64,000 bases of DNA from contig NZ_JABXYU010000001.1 in NCBI RefSeq assembly GCF_013394795.1, positions 1,364,001 through 1,428,000 on the forward strand, written 5' to 3'. Below, one piece after another: positions 35,694 to 43,677 of the stretch (within the stretch, counting starts at the first letter, position 1; every line of letters starts with the position of its first letter). The stretch comes from Leptotrichia sp. oral taxon 223 (lineage in GTDB: Bacteria > Fusobacteriota > Fusobacteriia > Fusobacteriales > Leptotrichiaceae). Below the pieces are notes generated by a model. It was not told the DNA's origin. It saw only the letters and a program-made list of their open reading frames with translations, and did not search any database. The position numbers were made by a program, and so were the translations under genes.

Positions 35694-36518
35694 TCAAATA
35701 TTTTTTGCTCTTTCCAAAAACAATTCCTGCAATTTCACAGCTTCCCCATCTTCCGTATTTTCTCCAACAAATTCAAAATCTTTTGGCAGCAGTTTTCTTA
35801 GTCTGTCGATGGAATTTCCCATTGCATAGCCTTTTCCAACCATTGTAAGCATTTCAAAGTCATTTTCACCATCGCCAAAGGCTACTGCATCCTTTAATTC
35901 CAAGCCTTCCCTTTCTAGCAGGAATTTTGCCGCCGCTCCTTTGTTTGCACCTTTTGCCATAACTTCCATACAATAATCGCTGACAAAGATGACATTTACA
36001 TCGTCTGTTATTTTTAGGATGGCTTTTTCCAAGTTTGTAAGCTGTTCATGCTCTCCGATATAAAATATTTTTAATATATCCAAATTTTTTAGTTCATTTT
36101 TTGGAACTTCCTTAAAATTGACTTTTACATCTCTTGGAATTCTGTCATACACTTTTTGAGCCGTTCCCTTTGTGATAATCCAGTCATTTCCTGAAAAAAT
36201 GTTTAGATGTGAACCTTCGGCAATATGTTCGTAATCCAGTCCCAATATTGCTTTTGCCGCTTTGCTTGATAATCCTTTTTCATAAATCATATTTCCGTCT
36301 GCATCAAAAATTCTTGCCCCATTTGCCGCTATAATCGGAATTTTTACTTCAAGCTGCTCAGTTACGTATCCAATCTGATCGTAACTTCTGCCTGAGGCGA
36401 TATAAAACTTTATTCCGTTTTTTATTATTTTTTTTATTACATTCTTAGTAAATTTAGTAACGTGATGCCCTCTGCTTAGCAAAGTTCCGTCCAAATCGCT
36501 GATAACTGCTTTATACAT
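35694..36518 (-). CDS. Cof-type HAD phosphatase
   Basis: HAD-superfamily class IIB sugar or phosphate-ester phosphatase of 274 residues. SDLDGTLLS provides the Asp-x-Asp nucleophile at the N-terminus, the C2-type cap is in the middle, and FGDGENDFEML carries the motif IV acidic pair. The start ATG at 36518 follows AGGAAAGGAAAAA. It is the last of four minus-strand genes (two further Cof genes and a receiver gene). Its substrate is not predictable. Confidence 0.9.
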   Translation of the reverse strand: MYKAVISDLDGTLLSRGHHVTKFTKNVIKKIIKNGIKFYIASGRSYDQIGYVTEQLEVKIPIIAANGARIFDADGNMIYEKGLSSKAAKAILGLDYEHIAEGSHLNIFSGNDWIITKGTAQKVYDRIPRDVKVNFKEVPKNELKNLDILKIFYIGEHEQLTNLEKAILKITDDVNVIFVSDYCMEVMAKGANKGAAAKFLLEREGLELKDAVAFGDGENDFEMLTMVGKGYAMGNSIDRLRKLLPKDFEFVGENTEDGEAVKLQELFLERAKNI

Positions 36519-36546
36519 AAATTTTTCCTTTCCTGTTCCTTTATTT

Positions 36547-37359
36547 TTATAAATCAAATAATTCTCTTACTTTTTTTGCCATCCCATCATTTGCATTGCT
36601 GTCAATAACTTCCGTATCTGTCAATTTTTCAAGCAATAAATAAATCGAATTTCCCATTGCAAATCCAAGCCCAGTTTCTGCTATCAAGCCATAGTCATTC
36701 AATCCATCTCCAAATGAAACAGCCTCCTTCAGTGTCAATCCATCTCTTTCCAGTACTATTTTTGCCGCCTTTACTTTGCTGCAATCCACAGGAAAAATTT
36801 CCAGACTTCCTTCACTTGCAAATAAAATACTTATATTTTTCTCTCCGACTGCTTTTTTTATTTCATTTTCCAAGTTCAGCAATTCATCGTGCTTTTCTCC
36901 AATAAAAAATATTTTTGTAAAATCATTTCTCTTAAACTCTTCAAAAGTAATCTGTTTCGGATATCTAGTTCTGTCAGGCTTCTTATTATAAAAATATTCT
37001 CTCAGATCTTCAGTAACAAACCAGTTTGAGCCAGAATATCCAGTTATAATAATATTTTGTCCAAATGACTTGTAATCAATATCTAGAATTTTATCCAAAT
37101 ATTCCCTTTTCAGGTTGTTTGAAAAAATTTCATTCCCATTTTCATCTATAATTCTGGCACCATTTGATGTAATTAAAGGGATTTTTACGCCAAGCTCATT
37201 CATAGCCTCCTTTGCTCCTGAATAATTTCTTCCAGTTGCAATATAAAATTTTATGCCCTTTTGCAATAATAGCTCCACTGTTTCCCTAGTAAATTCACTT
37301 ACTTTATGCTCTGCATTTAGAAGTGTGCCATCCAGATCAGTTACAACAGCTTTAAACAT
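36547..37359 (-). CDS. Cof-type HAD phosphatase, close paralogue of the 37.9 kb gene
   Basis: 270-residue HAD IIB phosphatase: TDLDGTLLNAEHKVSEFT at the start, FYIATGRNY, SNGARIIDENG, and FGDGLNDYGL. It is far more similar to the protein at 37909-38715 than to the third Cof gene, both in protein and in DNA (for example the C-terminal ANDGMAKKVRELF). This points to a recent duplication. GAAGGGGA precedes the ATG. Confidence 0.9.
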   Translation of the reverse strand: MFKAVVTDLDGTLLNAEHKVSEFTRETVELLLQKGIKFYIATGRNYSGAKEAMNELGVKIPLITSNGARIIDENGNEIFSNNLKREYLDKILDIDYKSFGQNIIITGYSGSNWFVTEDLREYFYNKKPDRTRYPKQITFEEFKRNDFTKIFFIGEKHDELLNLENEIKKAVGEKNISILFASEGSLEIFPVDCSKVKAAKIVLERDGLTLKEAVSFGDGLNDYGLIAETGLGFAMGNSIYLLLEKLTDTEVIDSNANDGMAKKVRELFDL

Positions 37360-37395
37360 CTGATTTATCCCCTTCTTTTACTGTTTTGATAATTT

Positions 37396-37758
37396 TTATA
37401 AAAATAATTTTGAAAATTCATTCATAAATTCCTGTTCATTAAAAGGTTTTGATAAAAATGCCTTTGCTCCAGCTTCCTTTCCCATTTTCATATAGTTTGG
37501 GAACATAACCATTGTACTGCAAATCATAATTTTAGCGTCCTTGTCAAAATCAGTAATGACTTGTGTGGCTTTTAGCCCGTGCATTCTTGGCATATTTATG
37601 TCCATTGTAACAATTGTGGGTTTTACCTTTTTATACATTTCCACTGCCTCCAAGCCATCACTTGCCTCATATACCTTGTATCCTTGATCTTCCAGAATGT
37701 CCTTTATATCGTCCCTAATATATGGCGTATCGTCTACAACCAATGCAATTTTACTCAT
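37396..37758 (-). CDS. stand-alone response-regulator receiver (CheY-like)
   Basis: 120 residues made only of a receiver domain. The acidic pair is Asp9-Asp10 (VVDD), the phospho-acceptor Asp53 is in TMDINMP, Ser81-Thr82 lie in ICSTMV, and Lys104 is in LSKPF. There is no output domain and no adjacent histidine kinase. It sits between the two duplicated Cof phosphatase genes in the same direction. The partner kinase and target are unknown; chemotaxis genes are not seen in the window. Confidence 0.92.
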   Translation of the reverse strand: MSKIALVVDDTPYIRDDIKDILEDQGYKVYEASDGLEAVEMYKKVKPTIVTMDINMPRMHGLKATQVITDFDKDAKIMICSTMVMFPNYMKMGKEAGAKAFLSKPFNEQEFMNEFSKLFL

Positions 37759-37808
37759 TATTTCCCTTCACTTTCTAATATTTATATTTTAAAGATTTAA
37801 TTTTTTTA

Positions 37809-37912
37809 AATATACTCAAACCCTTTCAAAATTGAACTAATTTAAATTAAACAAAATTAGAGTTTAAGTAAAATAGTCATAGCTTTGAAGTTTAGTTTTA
37901 AAGTGGTTTTAT
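37809..37912 (+). repeat. AT-rich dispersed repeat, copy B
   Basis: Contains AAAATTGAACTAAT and AGTTTAAGTAAAATAGTCA with AGTTTTAAAGTGGTTTTAT; best match to copy A at 30.6 kb. It fills the gap between the receiver and Cof genes. Confidence 0.65.
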
Positions 37913-38715
37913 AAATTAAATAGTTCTCGCACTTTCTTTGCCATCCCATCATTTGCATTACTTTCGATAATTTCAGTATCCGTCAGTTTTTCAAGCAACC
38001 TGTAAATCGAATTTTTCATTGCAAATCCAAGTCCTGTCTGAGTTATTAAGTCATAATCGTTAAATCCATCTCCAAATGAAACAGCATCTTTTAATGCAAG
38101 TCCATCTCTTAGCAGTAAAAAACCTGCAGCCACAGCCTTATCGCAGTCTTTTGAAAAAATTTCCAGACTTCTTTCATTTACAAATACGATATTAACTTCT
38201 CCATTCGTAACTTTTCGGACTTCCTTTTCTATTTCCAGTAATTTTTCGTGTTCACCCAGAAAAAATATTTTTGTAAAAGCAAGTTTTTCAAAGTCATTCC
38301 ACTCAATTTGCTCCGGATACTGCTTTCTGTTTGGCTTTTGTGTATAAAAATAATCTCTGGCATCTTCTGTTACGTACCAATGATTACCTGAGAATCCATT
38401 TAAAATTATTTCTTTATCGAATGATTTGTAATTAATTGAAAAAATTTTATCCACATATTTCTGCTCAATATTGTTGACGTAAATTTCTACTCCATTTTCA
38501 TCTACAATTCTGGCACCGTTTGACGTAATCAAAGGAATCTTCAATCCAATTTCGTCCATTATTTCCTTTGCTCCAACATAACCCCGTCCAGTCGCAATAT
38601 AAAATTTTATCCCTTTTTCTAGCAGCAATTCAATTGTTTCCTTTGTGAATGGACTAACTTTATGCTCTTCATTTAAAAGCGTCCCGTCCAGATCACTTAC
38701 AACAGCCTTATACAT
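37909..38715 (-). CDS. Cof-type HAD phosphatase, duplicate of the 36.5 kb gene
   Basis: 268-residue HAD IIB phosphatase with SDLDGTLLNEEHKVSPFT, FYIATGRGY, SNGARIVDENG and FGDGFNDYDL, colinear throughout with the 36547-37359 product. GTAGGAGGAAATTTT precedes the ATG. With the dispersed repeat and receiver gene between them, the pair looks like a tandem duplication. Confidence 0.9.
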   Translation of the reverse strand: MYKAVVSDLDGTLLNEEHKVSPFTKETIELLLEKGIKFYIATGRGYVGAKEIMDEIGLKIPLITSNGARIVDENGVEIYVNNIEQKYVDKIFSINYKSFDKEIILNGFSGNHWYVTEDARDYFYTQKPNRKQYPEQIEWNDFEKLAFTKIFFLGEHEKLLEIEKEVRKVTNGEVNIVFVNERSLEIFSKDCDKAVAAGFLLLRDGLALKDAVSFGDGFNDYDLITQTGLGFAMKNSIYRLLEKLTDTEIIESNANDGMAKKVRELFNL

Positions 38716-38846
38716 AAAATTTCCTCCTACAATGATTTTAGCACATTACCCCCAAAATTTGAATTAAAAATTTTTTAAACTTGCAAAAACTTGCCTAATA
38801 ATGATACAATATCAAAAAGAGAAATAAAATTTATGAGGTGAAAGCA

Positions 38847-39323
38847 ATGGGAACATTTGAAGATTATTTAAAATTTGAAGTGACTGAAGCACAAGAAGAC
38901 AAAAAGCAGCTAAGAATTATAGAAAAAATTTCTTTATCAGAAGAAACTGAAAAGGCTATAAAAGGTATAGACAAGGATATTACAATTATCGCCGTAGCAC
39001 AAGTTTATTGTCCAGATTGCCGTGCAACTGTCCCTTTCCTAAAAAAATTCAGCGACTTGAATAATAAAATAAAAATCGACTACCGTTCAAGAGAAACTGC
39101 CAAAGAATTTTTTCCAAATATAGATGAAAAAATAAAAATACCTACATTAATTTCGTATGTTGATGGAAAATATAATACTTTTTGGAATGAATTTCCAGCT
39201 GTAGTAAAAAATGAAATGGATAAAAATCCAGAAAATTTTGAAGACATTAAGTACAATTTCAGAATTGGAAAATTTAATGCACAAATTGAAAAGGAACTGG
39301 TTGACTATTTAACTTCTTTATAA
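38847..39323 (+). CDS. thioredoxin-like protein
   Basis: 158-residue cytoplasmic thioredoxin-fold protein with the redox motif CPDC (Cys55, Cys58), followed by RATVPFLKKF and a cis-Pro-like KIPTLISYVDG. The CPDC motif and the C-terminal extension distinguish it from ordinary thioredoxin (CGPC); it may serve a specialised reductase. The start is the ATG at 38847, because the upstream GTG in frame is within GAGGTG. It is monocistronic with a terminator downstream. Confidence 0.82.
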   Translation: MGTFEDYLKFEVTEAQEDKKQLRIIEKISLSEETEKAIKGIDKDITIIAVAQVYCPDCRATVPFLKKFSDLNNKIKIDYRSRETAKEFFPNIDEKIKIPTLISYVDGKYNTFWNEFPAVVKNEMDKNPENFEDIKYNFRIGKFNAQIEKELVDYLTSL

Positions 39324-39336
39324 AATAAAAAAATAA

Positions 39337-39378
39337 AAAGCAGGGAATAAGAATTTTTTACATTTTTTTCCTTGCTTT
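39337..39378. terminator. bidirectional terminator
   Basis: AAAGCAGGGAA / TTCCTTGCTTT, an 11-bp stem with one G-T pair, A-rich on the left and T-rich on the right. It lies between a plus-strand thioredoxin-like gene and a minus-strand TraX-like gene. Confidence 0.65.
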
Positions 39379-39451
39379 ATTTTATAGACTTCCCCTTTTT
39401 CAAAGTCAAGCCGATAAAAGCTAAATAAATAAAAATTATTGTAACTTAACT

Positions 39452-40231
39452 TTAACTTCTTATTTTCAAAAAGAATGCAAGAATATTCAAAATCCAAAAT
39501 TGTAAAGGGTAAAAAATATAGAAAAACCATTTGTGAATTGGTGCCTTGCTTCCTTTTTTTCCATTGTACAAAAATATGAATGGTAAAAATAAAAATGTTA
39601 AACCGTCGCTGTTATAGCAAAAACTATCAAACCATGCTCTTAAATTAGGGTATTTGGCAGGATTTAACGATGGCGTAAATAATGGAATGTATAACATATT
39701 CAAAATTAAAAATGTTATTACTTGCTTTTTTCTATTTCCATAAAATGCCCAAAAACTAATCATTGTAAACAAAGTCTGTATTCCACCTTCAAGCCCCATG
39801 ATATAATTTCCAATCACAATTGGAACAAAAGAAAATGCCAATCCCAAAATAAAAAGAAAAATTCCTAAAATATTATAAATTACTTTTTTACTACTTCTCC
39901 CTTTTTGCAAGAAATAAATTATTGTAAATCCAATCGCAAGACTTAAAAAAATATTATCTACTATTTGATATCTTTCTCCTAGTATAATAAATGAAATTAC
40001 ATTTCCAAATTGCATCAAAATAGCGGCTATCCACAATCTTGCCATATATTTTTTACGATTTCTTGTATGATAAAAGCCTTCCACTGTAAAAAATGCAAAT
40101 AATGGTGCCACAAATCTTGTGATTAAATGAATCCAAGATGGTAAAAATCCTGAAAATGCAAAAAATACTGAGTCTAAAAACATAAAAAATAAAGCAATAT
40201 ATTTCAACTGATTTGTATTTAATTTTTTCAT
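39452..40231 (-). CDS. TraX-family membrane protein
   Basis: 259-residue polytopic membrane protein of the TraX family (first known as the F-pilin acetyltransferase; chromosomal members have unknown roles). It begins MKKLNTNQLKYIALFFMFLD and has about eight hydrophobic segments. The family's RFVAPLFAFFTVEGFYHTRNR stretch is at about residues 38-58. No conjugation genes are nearby, so a pilin role is unlikely. AGGAGGATTTT precedes the ATG. Confidence 0.8.
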   Translation of the reverse strand: MKKLNTNQLKYIALFFMFLDSVFFAFSGFLPSWIHLITRFVAPLFAFFTVEGFYHTRNRKKYMARLWIAAILMQFGNVISFIILGERYQIVDNIFLSLAIGFTIIYFLQKGRSSKKVIYNILGIFLFILGLAFSFVPIVIGNYIMGLEGGIQTLFTMISFWAFYGNRKKQVITFLILNMLYIPLFTPSLNPAKYPNLRAWFDSFCYNSDGLTFLFLPFIFLYNGKKGSKAPIHKWFFYIFYPLQFWILNILAFFLKIRS

Positions 40232-40441
40232 AAAATCCTCCTAAAATATTATTTTTGTAAAAAATTATAACACTTTTATCAGATAAATTTATAATATTTT
40301 ATATAAAATAATCTTTATTATTAAAAATAAATAAAATATTTTTAAAAAATTGAACTAATAAATATAAAATTTTTATATTTGAAAAAATAAGCACATTATT
40401 TTAATATATTTAGGTGTTGCATTTTGATTATAAAATCCATA

Positions 40442-41386
40442 TTACAAATTCCAAAGCAAAAATTCCCAATCCTCATCCTTAGTTTCTTCATTATTTTTAC
40501 AATTACAAATTTTCTCATAAAAAACCCTATACATCTTGCTCTTGTACTTAAAAACCTTCATTTTATTCAAATTTTTCTCCAAAAACGAGTTTTCATAACT
40601 CCCAATCATAAAAAAATCACAGCTATAACCTTTATTTTGAATAAATTTTACAGCTTTTCTAAACTTTTTTTTATTTTTTTCCATATCTACATTTTTATCC
40701 TTTAAAACAAAATTTGCATACAAAAAATTTGAAATTTTATTAATTTCAGGCATTTCTGGATATCCAAAAAATGCTATCACTTTTCTAAATTTATACAAAA
40801 ATTTATAAATTTTTTTATAGTCCATCACAACATATTTTTTATTGGCCTTATTTTTCAAGTGAATTTCAAAATTTCCATAATTTAAAATTTCTTCATCGTT
40901 TACTGCCAAATCACCTTTTCTATTATTTTTCAAACTAAAAAATACAATGTTTTTATAAAATTCATAAATTGGCATACTTTTTCGCCTTTTTGTCAAGATT
41001 CTTTGTGCTATTTTATTTTCTTCAAGAATAGTCGTAATTACGGTTTTTACTCCACATTTTTTGGCTTCTGTTATTAACATTTTGTAAGCCTTGCCAAAAT
41101 TGACTTTATTTCTATATTCTTTTTTTATTCTAAATGAATTTAAATACCCAATATTATTTTTAAAAATAGAACAAGCTCCAACACCTACAAGATTGTCATT
41201 TTCAGTATCAATTCCTACCACGATAATCGGTGTCTTTTCACTATCTTTTTGCAATGATTCAAATAAATTCGGCACTTTCTCATATTTTACCTGTATAAGC
41301 GATTCCATTTCCTCTTCATCCAGAATATTTCTTATTTCATCGCTGTAATCACTATTTTGAATAATTTTAAATTCTATTTTTTTCAT
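40442..41386 (-). CDS. GNAT-family acetyltransferase
   Basis: 314 residues with a GNAT domain in the first half: LVGVGACSIFKNNIGYLNSF, a degenerate acetyl-CoA loop (IKKEYRNKVNFGKAY) and ENKIAQRILTKRRKSMP. The C-terminal half is Lys-rich and not recognised. It overlaps the MBL hydrolase gene by 20 bp and follows it on the same strand, so both are in one operon. The substrate is unknown. The last 140 residues may form a separate helical domain. Confidence 0.65.
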   Translation of the reverse strand: MKKIEFKIIQNSDYSDEIRNILDEEEMESLIQVKYEKVPNLFESLQKDSEKTPIIVVGIDTENDNLVGVGACSIFKNNIGYLNSFRIKKEYRNKVNFGKAYKMLITEAKKCGVKTVITTILEENKIAQRILTKRRKSMPIYEFYKNIVFFSLKNNRKGDLAVNDEEILNYGNFEIHLKNKANKKYVVMDYKKIYKFLYKFRKVIAFFGYPEMPEINKISNFLYANFVLKDKNVDMEKNKKKFRKAVKFIQNKGYSCDFFMIGSYENSFLEKNLNKMKVFKYKSKMYRVFYEKICNCKNNEETKDEDWEFLLWNL

Positions 41387-42107
41387 CTTTCCCCAGTCTC
41401 CTAATCAAATCTGGTGCCATAATCTCTTTTCCCGTCGCAGGAAAAATTTTATCATAGCCATTCAGAATAATCTTTTTCCAATTTTCAATCAACTCTTCCT
41501 TATTCTCCCCAAATAGCGGAATTAATGGAAATTTAAAACATAAGTTCTGAACCATATCCCCACAAAACAAATATTTCTCATTATTTTTTTCATCAAAAAC
41601 TGCAAGAGAAACCGAATCATCTGAATGTCCCTTTGTTTCAATAATTTCCATATTTCCAAAACCACATTCTGAAAGCAAAATCCTTTTCTGTTGTAAAAAA
41701 TCAATAAAAATCACTTTTTCCATATCAGTTTTCTCCAATTTTGGAAAGATATTTTTACTAAAATTCTTTTTACTTTTCAATTTTTTAGAAACCTTTTCTG
41801 TAAATGGATAAAATCCATTTGGAATAACACTTCTTCCTGTTTCTAATACATTTTCAGAATTTTTATGTGCAATAACTCTAACATCTCCAATTGCATCAAT
41901 AAGAATTTTCAAATTTCCCACATGATCAGCGTGAGAATGGCTTAGAACTATCACTTTTATCTTTTTTACCTCTCCAATTTTCTGAATTATTCTCTTCAAA
42001 ATTTTTTTCTTTTTTACATGTACCCCCGTATCTAGCAATAAATATTCATCATTTTTATTTTTAAATAAATACAAATTATTTAACCCAATTTTTATTTTTT
42101 CTATCAT
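41367..42107 (-). CDS. metallo-beta-lactamase-fold hydrolase
   Basis: 246-residue MBL-fold hydrolase, cytoplasmic (no signal peptide), with the dinuclear zinc motif HSHADH (57-62), a later His in ETKGHSDD and a C-terminal ATGKE. The start ATG at 42107 follows AAGGAGC. A longer frame would run through the peptide-gene terminator at 42134-42170 and is rejected. The enzyme could be a lactonase or glyoxalase-like thioesterase; the sequence does not decide. Confidence 0.85.
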   Translation of the reverse strand: MIEKIKIGLNNLYLFKNKNDEYLLLDTGVHVKKKKILKRIIQKIGEVKKIKVIVLSHSHADHVGNLKILIDAIGDVRVIAHKNSENVLETGRSVIPNGFYPFTEKVSKKLKSKKNFSKNIFPKLEKTDMEKVIFIDFLQQKRILLSECGFGNMEIIETKGHSDDSVSLAVFDEKNNEKYLFCGDMVQNLCFKFPLIPLFGENKEELIENWKKIILNGYDKIFPATGKEIMAPDLIRRLGKDEKNRI

Positions 42108-42133
42108 TTTTAGAAAGCTCCTTGATATTTTAA

Positions 42134-42170
42134 TGAAAAACCTGCCAGTCCAGTAAATAGAACTGACAGG
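42134..42170 (-). terminator. terminator of the small hydrophobic peptide gene
   Basis: Minus strand CCTGTCAGT / ACTGGCAGG (nine pairs with one G-U) followed by TTTTT. Confidence 0.75.
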
Positions 42171-42204
42171 CATAAGGTGGGAAGAACAATGGGAATTTAC
42201 TTAA

Positions 42205-42276
42205 TTATTTTTGACTGCTAAAAAATAAAAAAGCAGCGATTATAACTGCTAAAACAGTCAAATCCCAGTTCATCAT
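42205..42276 (-). CDS. 23-residue hydrophobic peptide, type I toxin-like
   Basis: MMNWDLTVLAVIIAAFLFFS plus SQK: a single membrane segment with a short polar tail. It has an unusually strong AGGAGG eight bases before the ATG, its own promoter (42335-42363) and its own terminator (42134-42170), giving an mRNA of about 190 nt. This is the profile of holin-like or Fst-type membrane toxins of type I toxin-antitoxin loci. The matching antisense RNA was not identified with confidence. It is too short for ordinary ORF callers. Confidence 0.6.
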   Translation of the reverse strand: MMNWDLTVLAVIIAAFLFFSSQK

Positions 42277-42334
42277 TGAGACCACCTCCTAACTTTATAA
42301 CATGGCATCAAGGTTTGTGAAGCCTTGACAAATG

Positions 42335-42363
42335 ATTATAACATAAAAAAAAGCCCCATTCAA
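42335..42363 (-). promoter_or_regulatory. promoter of the small hydrophobic peptide gene
   Basis: Minus strand TTGAAT (42358-42363), 17 bp, TATAAT (42335-42340). A hairpin (42351-42378) with U-runs on both sides overlaps the -35 region. Confidence 0.65.
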
Positions 42364-42485
42364 TAATGAACAAGACTTTTTTTTTCACAATTTGCCATAT
42401 TATAACCGTTAGGTTTTTATCCGTAAATATTATAACATTTCTAAAGATAAATTTCAATATTAAAAATTAATTTTTTTATTTTTTG

Positions 42486-42494
42486 TGGTATAAT
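42486..42494 (+). promoter_or_regulatory. extended -10 promoter of the acyltransferase gene
   Basis: TGGTATAAT about 34 bp upstream of the ATG at 42528; -35 region poor. Confidence 0.5.
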
Positions 42495-42527
42495 TTATTA
42501 AATAGATTATGTTTAAAGGAGCATTTT

Positions 42528-43391
42528 ATGAAAACAACCATAGATTTTATAATATTCTCAATTTTTTATATTTTTATAAAAATCTTTAACTTTTTTCCAC
42601 CGAAAATTCGTCTAAAAATATCTGAATTTATTGGAGTTCTGCTTTTTTATCTCATTCCAAAAGGGAGAAAATTGTCGTATCGTAACTTAAATTTGATTTT
42701 AAATGAGCAAAATGGGTTTAATTACTCAAAAAAAGAAATCAAGTCAATTGCGATAAAATCTTATAAAAATACAGCAAAGTCGTTTTTACTGCCCTTCTGG
42801 ATTTATGAATATTTTGAGAATTTTCCGCCAAAAATATATAATTCTGAATTACTGGAAAAATTAAAGAGTGAAAATGAACGGATTATTCTTGTTACTTCAC
42901 ATTTTGGATTTTTTCACGCCAGCCTTTTTCCAACGGGAAATGATAGGATGTTTATCCCAATTAGAATTATTCCAAATAAATTTATTGAATCCTATATGGA
43001 TAAAATTCGTTTTAGAAACAATATGACTTATTTTCCGGAGCAGAACTACAAGTCTTTTTTGAAAAATAAAAATTCAAAGGGCGTTTTTGTGCTTTTAAGT
43101 GATGTAAGAAAACCAGGTGGCGATAAAATCAAATTTTTTGGCTTACCTACCACTAATTCAGGCTTTCCTGCCTATTTTTCCAAGAAAGAGAATATTCCGA
43201 TTGTTATTATTCACAATGAAGTTGATAAAAACAATATTTGCCACATTTTTATAGACAAAGTTATCCATCCTGAAAATTACAAAAATAGACACGAAATAAT
43301 GAAATCTATTTTAGCTGAATACGAAAAAATTATCTTAAAACTGCCGGAACAATGGTTCTGGTTTCAGGACAGATGGCAGGATGGAATCTAA
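42528..43391 (+). CDS. LpxL/HtrB-type lysophospholipid (lipid A) acyltransferase
   Basis: Inner-membrane acyltransferase of the LpxL/LpxM/LPLAT family that adds a secondary acyl chain to a lipid A precursor. The 287-residue product has an N-terminal membrane anchor. It also has the acyltransferase motif as VTSHFGFFHA, a PxRxxxN-like IPIRIIPN, SDVRKPGGDKIKFFGLPTTNSGFPA and the C-terminal PEQWFWFQDRWQ typical of this family. The canonical HX4D motif is modified (HFGFFH), so activity or substrate may differ. AAAGGAGCATTTT precedes the ATG at 42528. It may act with the neighbouring radical-SAM/GH3 cluster. Confidence 0.85.
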   Translation: MKTTIDFIIFSIFYIFIKIFNFFPPKIRLKISEFIGVLLFYLIPKGRKLSYRNLNLILNEQNGFNYSKKEIKSIAIKSYKNTAKSFLLPFWIYEYFENFPPKIYNSELLEKLKSENERIILVTSHFGFFHASLFPTGNDRMFIPIRIIPNKFIESYMDKIRFRNNMTYFPEQNYKSFLKNKNSKGVFVLLSDVRKPGGDKIKFFGLPTTNSGFPAYFSKKENIPIVIIHNEVDKNNICHIFIDKVIHPENYKNRHEIMKSILAEYEKIILKLPEQWFWFQDRWQDGI

Positions 43392-43677
43392 CTTTTATTT
43401 TTCCTGTCCTTGATTTTCAATATATCTTTTATAAACTTACTGAATCTGTTAAATAAAATAAGATTTTTTTATTTTCACAAGGGGTCAATACCCCTTGCTT
43501 CAGAACATTTGTTTTATCAAATTCTAAATATAGTCGAACCCGTTTAAAACTAAACTGTTAAAAATTATATAAATTTAGTATTTGAGTAAAATAGTTATAA
43601 CTTTTTATTTCGGTTTTAAAGCAGTTTTACTGTATCTTTGAAATTATCACAATACTTACGACTTATTTTACTGAAAA
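43392..43677. other. intergenic region with a palindromic hairpin and repeat copy C
   Basis: Holds a perfect hairpin CAAGGGGT-CAAT-ACCCCTTG (43478-43497) and the third dispersed-repeat copy (43524-43630). No gene is evident. Confidence 0.6.
43524..43630 (+). repeat. AT-rich dispersed repeat, copy C
   Basis: Diverged copy of the 30.6/37.8-kb family: TATTTGAGTAAAATAGTTATAA and CGGTTTTAAAGCAGTTTTAC align with AGTTTAAGTAAAATAGTCAT and GGTTTTAAAGTGGTTTTAT. Confidence 0.55.

Noticed and set aside
42348-42385. Hairpin with flanking A/T runs as the terminator of an antisense RNA to the small peptide
   Set aside because: Pairing is good only on the minus strand, where no upstream gene exists, and no plus-strand promoter was found; kept only as a note.
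43478-43497. Perfect CAAGGGGT/ACCCCTTG hairpin as a terminator
   Set aside because: No T-run follows on either strand; it may be a decayed piece of the structured repeat.
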